From: Alphaproteobacteria bacterium
Lineage (GTDB): Bacteria > Pseudomonadota > Alphaproteobacteria > Micropepsales > Micropepsaceae
Assembly: GCA_016124385.1 (NCBI GenBank)
Contig: WGNU01000005.1
Location: 186,001 to 250,000, forward strand
Direction: 5' to 3'
Length of the DNA stretch: 64,000 bases
Shown here: positions 62,776-64,000 of the stretch, piece by piece
Layout: each line of letters opens with the position of its first letter
How positions within the stretch are numbered: position 1 is the stretch's first letter
Made by a program: the position numbers and the translations under genes
The notes under the pieces: model-generated
Told to the model about the DNA's origin: nothing
The model's database searches: none
The model's input: the letters and a program-made list of their open reading frames with translations, nothing else

Positions 62776-64000
62776 ATGGAGCAGGGCATCACGGACTTGG
62801 AGGCGGTCGAGGCATCCGAAGGCCCGATCAAGACCTACCTTCTCGAGCTGCTGGAAGAGGTCCGGCGCGTCCAGGGCGGCGACGTTGCGACCTATATTCC
62901 CGAACTGGCGAAGGCCAACCCCAAGTGGCTGGGCGTGTGTATCGCGACCGTCGACGGTCACGTCTACACGGCAGGCGACGCGGACGTGCCCTTCACGATC
63001 CAGTCGGTCTCGAAGCCCTTCCTCTATGGTCTCGCGCTCGAACAGCGCGGCCGCGACGATGTGCTCAGGCATGTCGGCGTCGAGCCGACGGGCGAAGCCT
63101 TCAACGCGATCGTTCTCGATGAGGAGAACAACCGCCCCTACAACCCGATGGTCAACGCGGGCGCGATCGCGGTGTCCGCGCTCGTCAAGGGCGCGACCTA
63201 CGCCGAGCGGCGCGAGACGATGCGCGCGCTGCTGGAACGCTTCGCCGGACACGCGCTCGCGATCGATGAGACGGTCTTTCAGTCCGAGCGCGAGACGGGC
63301 GAGCGCAACAAGGCGATCGCCGCGCTGATGGACCGCGCCTCCATGCTGGAGGGCGACCGCGACGAAATCCTCGATCTCTATTTCAGCCAATGCTCCGTGT
63401 TGGTCACGTGCCGCGATCTGGCGCTGATGGCCGCGACGCTCGCGAATGGCGGCGTCCAGCCGGTCACGCAAATGCGCGCGCTGTCATCGGACTACATCCA
63501 CGACGTGCTGACGGTGATGAACTCCTGCGGCATGTACAATTACGCCGGTCAATGGTCCTACGAGGTGGGCGTGCCCGCCAAGAGCGGGGTTTCCGGCAGC
63601 ATCATGGCGGCCGTGCCCGGCCAGATCGGCATCGCGGCGTTCGCGCCGCCGCTTGACCGCCTCGGCAACAGCGTGCGCGGCATCGTGGCGTGCAAGCGCA
63701 TCGCCGCCGATTTCGGCCTCCACGTCTTTCGCGCCTCGCCCGACGCGGGCGCCGCGATCCGCAGCGAGGCGACGGGTGCCGAGATGCGCTCCAAGCGCCG
63801 CCGCAGCGCCAGCGAGCGCGAGATCCTCGACGGCTGCGGCGAGCGCATCGGCATCATCGAGGCGCAGGGCGGGCTCTTCTTCGGCTCGACCGAGAAACTG
63901 CTCCGCACCGTCAACCGGATGCGGCCGGACCACGATTTCCTCATCATCGATTTCCGGCGCGTCTATCAGGCGGACGCGGCGGCCGTGGCGCTGATCCTGA
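62776..64000 (+). CDS. glsA: glutaminase A with C-terminal STAS domain (cut by window end)
   Basis: The open frame runs to the window edge (408 codons, no stop). Residues about 15-325 are a serine-type glutaminase (glutamine to glutamate and ammonia). The catalytic pair is Ser77/Lys80 in QSVSK, with ENNRPYNPMVNAGAI, a conserved Tyr in CGMYNYAGQW and PAKSGVSGSI. Residues 325-350 form a basic linker (RSKRRRSASERE). From about 355 a STAS domain begins (IIEAQGGLFFGSTEKLLR, FLIIDFRRV). Classical GlsA is about 310 residues and ends before this point. A further domain may follow beyond the window. Confidence 0.9.
   Translation, partial: MEQGITDLEAVEASEGPIKTYLLELLEEVRRVQGGDVATYIPELAKANPKWLGVCIATVDGHVYTAGDADVPFTIQSVSKPFLYGLALEQRGRDDVLRHVGVEPTGEAFNAIVLDEENNRPYNPMVNAGAIAVSALVKGATYAERRETMRALLERFAGHALAIDETVFQSERETGERNKAIAALMDRASMLEGDRDEILDLYFSQCSVLVTCRDLALMAATLANGGVQPVTQMRALSSDYIHDVLTVMNSCGMYNYAGQWSYEVGVPAKSGVSGSIMAAVPGQIGIAAFAPPLDRLGNSVRGIVACKRIAADFGLHVFRASPDAGAAIRSEATGAEMRSKRRRSASEREILDGCGERIGIIEAQGGLFFGSTEKLLRTVNRMRPDHDFLIIDFRRVYQADAAAVALIL

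Overview
The window is about 64 kb of very GC-rich, densely coding bacterial chromosome. It looks alphaproteobacterial. The block murA / DUF2948 / hisD / UPF0262 / low-Mr phosphatase / infA / maf / RNase G / yacG / tRNA-Phe is characteristic of that class. So are the ExoD-type protein, the Lys/Ala-rich phasin, and a tRNA-His with A73 and a G1:U72 pair instead of G-1:C73. I cannot place it below class; a Hyphomicrobiales-like soil or water heterotroph would fit.

Layout. (1) 0.1-7 kb: a DsbD/ScsB-type thiol-disulfide reductase, a one-chain indolepyruvate (2-oxoacid):ferredoxin oxidoreductase, and a leucine/valine-dehydrogenase-like enzyme that may deaminate amino acids to supply it. (2) 7-9.2 kb, minus strand: TauE/SafE exporter, ExoD, TerC. 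(3) 9.3-13.6 kb: GABA catabolism (gabD, a one-helix microprotein, gabT) continuing into a class III nucleotide cyclase. (4) 13.6-16.4 kb: a Tat-exported PhoD phosphatase behind a Pho-box-like site, then cspA and tRNA-Thr. (5) 16.6-24.1 kb: the conserved housekeeping block, in which YacG and RNase G both lack expected zinc-ligand cysteines. (6) 24.2-31.4 kb: lipase-like hydrolase, phasin, SDR, a response regulator with a frameshifted hybrid histidine kinase, and SppA. (7) 31.4-40.1 kb, minus strand: an Opp-type peptide transporter with three tandem substrate-binding proteins. (8) 40.2-43.8 kb: methyltransferase, CoA-transferase, then marR and nitronate monooxygenase behind a double palindromic operator. 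(9) 44-51 kb, minus strand: small secreted protein, polyamine-type ABC transporter, AsmA. (10) 51-54.5 kb: a ferric iron binding protein with a perfect 7-1-7 Fur-box sequence upstream, and a convergent iron permease. (11) 54.5-58.3 kb: a repeat-rich intergenic region, a PAS histidine kinase and a phasin-like protein. (12) 58.3-64 kb: oxidoreductase, epoxide-hydrolase-like enzyme, tRNA-His, an atypical Baeyer-Villiger-type monooxygenase, and a glutaminase-STAS fusion cut by the window edge.

Much of the gene content handles organic nitrogen and carbon: peptide, polyamine and glutamine supply, GABA and branched-chain or aromatic amino acid catabolism, and polyester storage. I found no phage, CRISPR array, transposase, defence island or biosynthetic cluster, and no clear undescribed multi-gene system. 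The best leads are a 101-bp palindromic element present four times, the paired loss of zinc ligands in neighbouring YacG and RNase G, the Arg-for-His change in the monooxygenase fingerprint, the gab-cyclase operon, and several well-formed operators.
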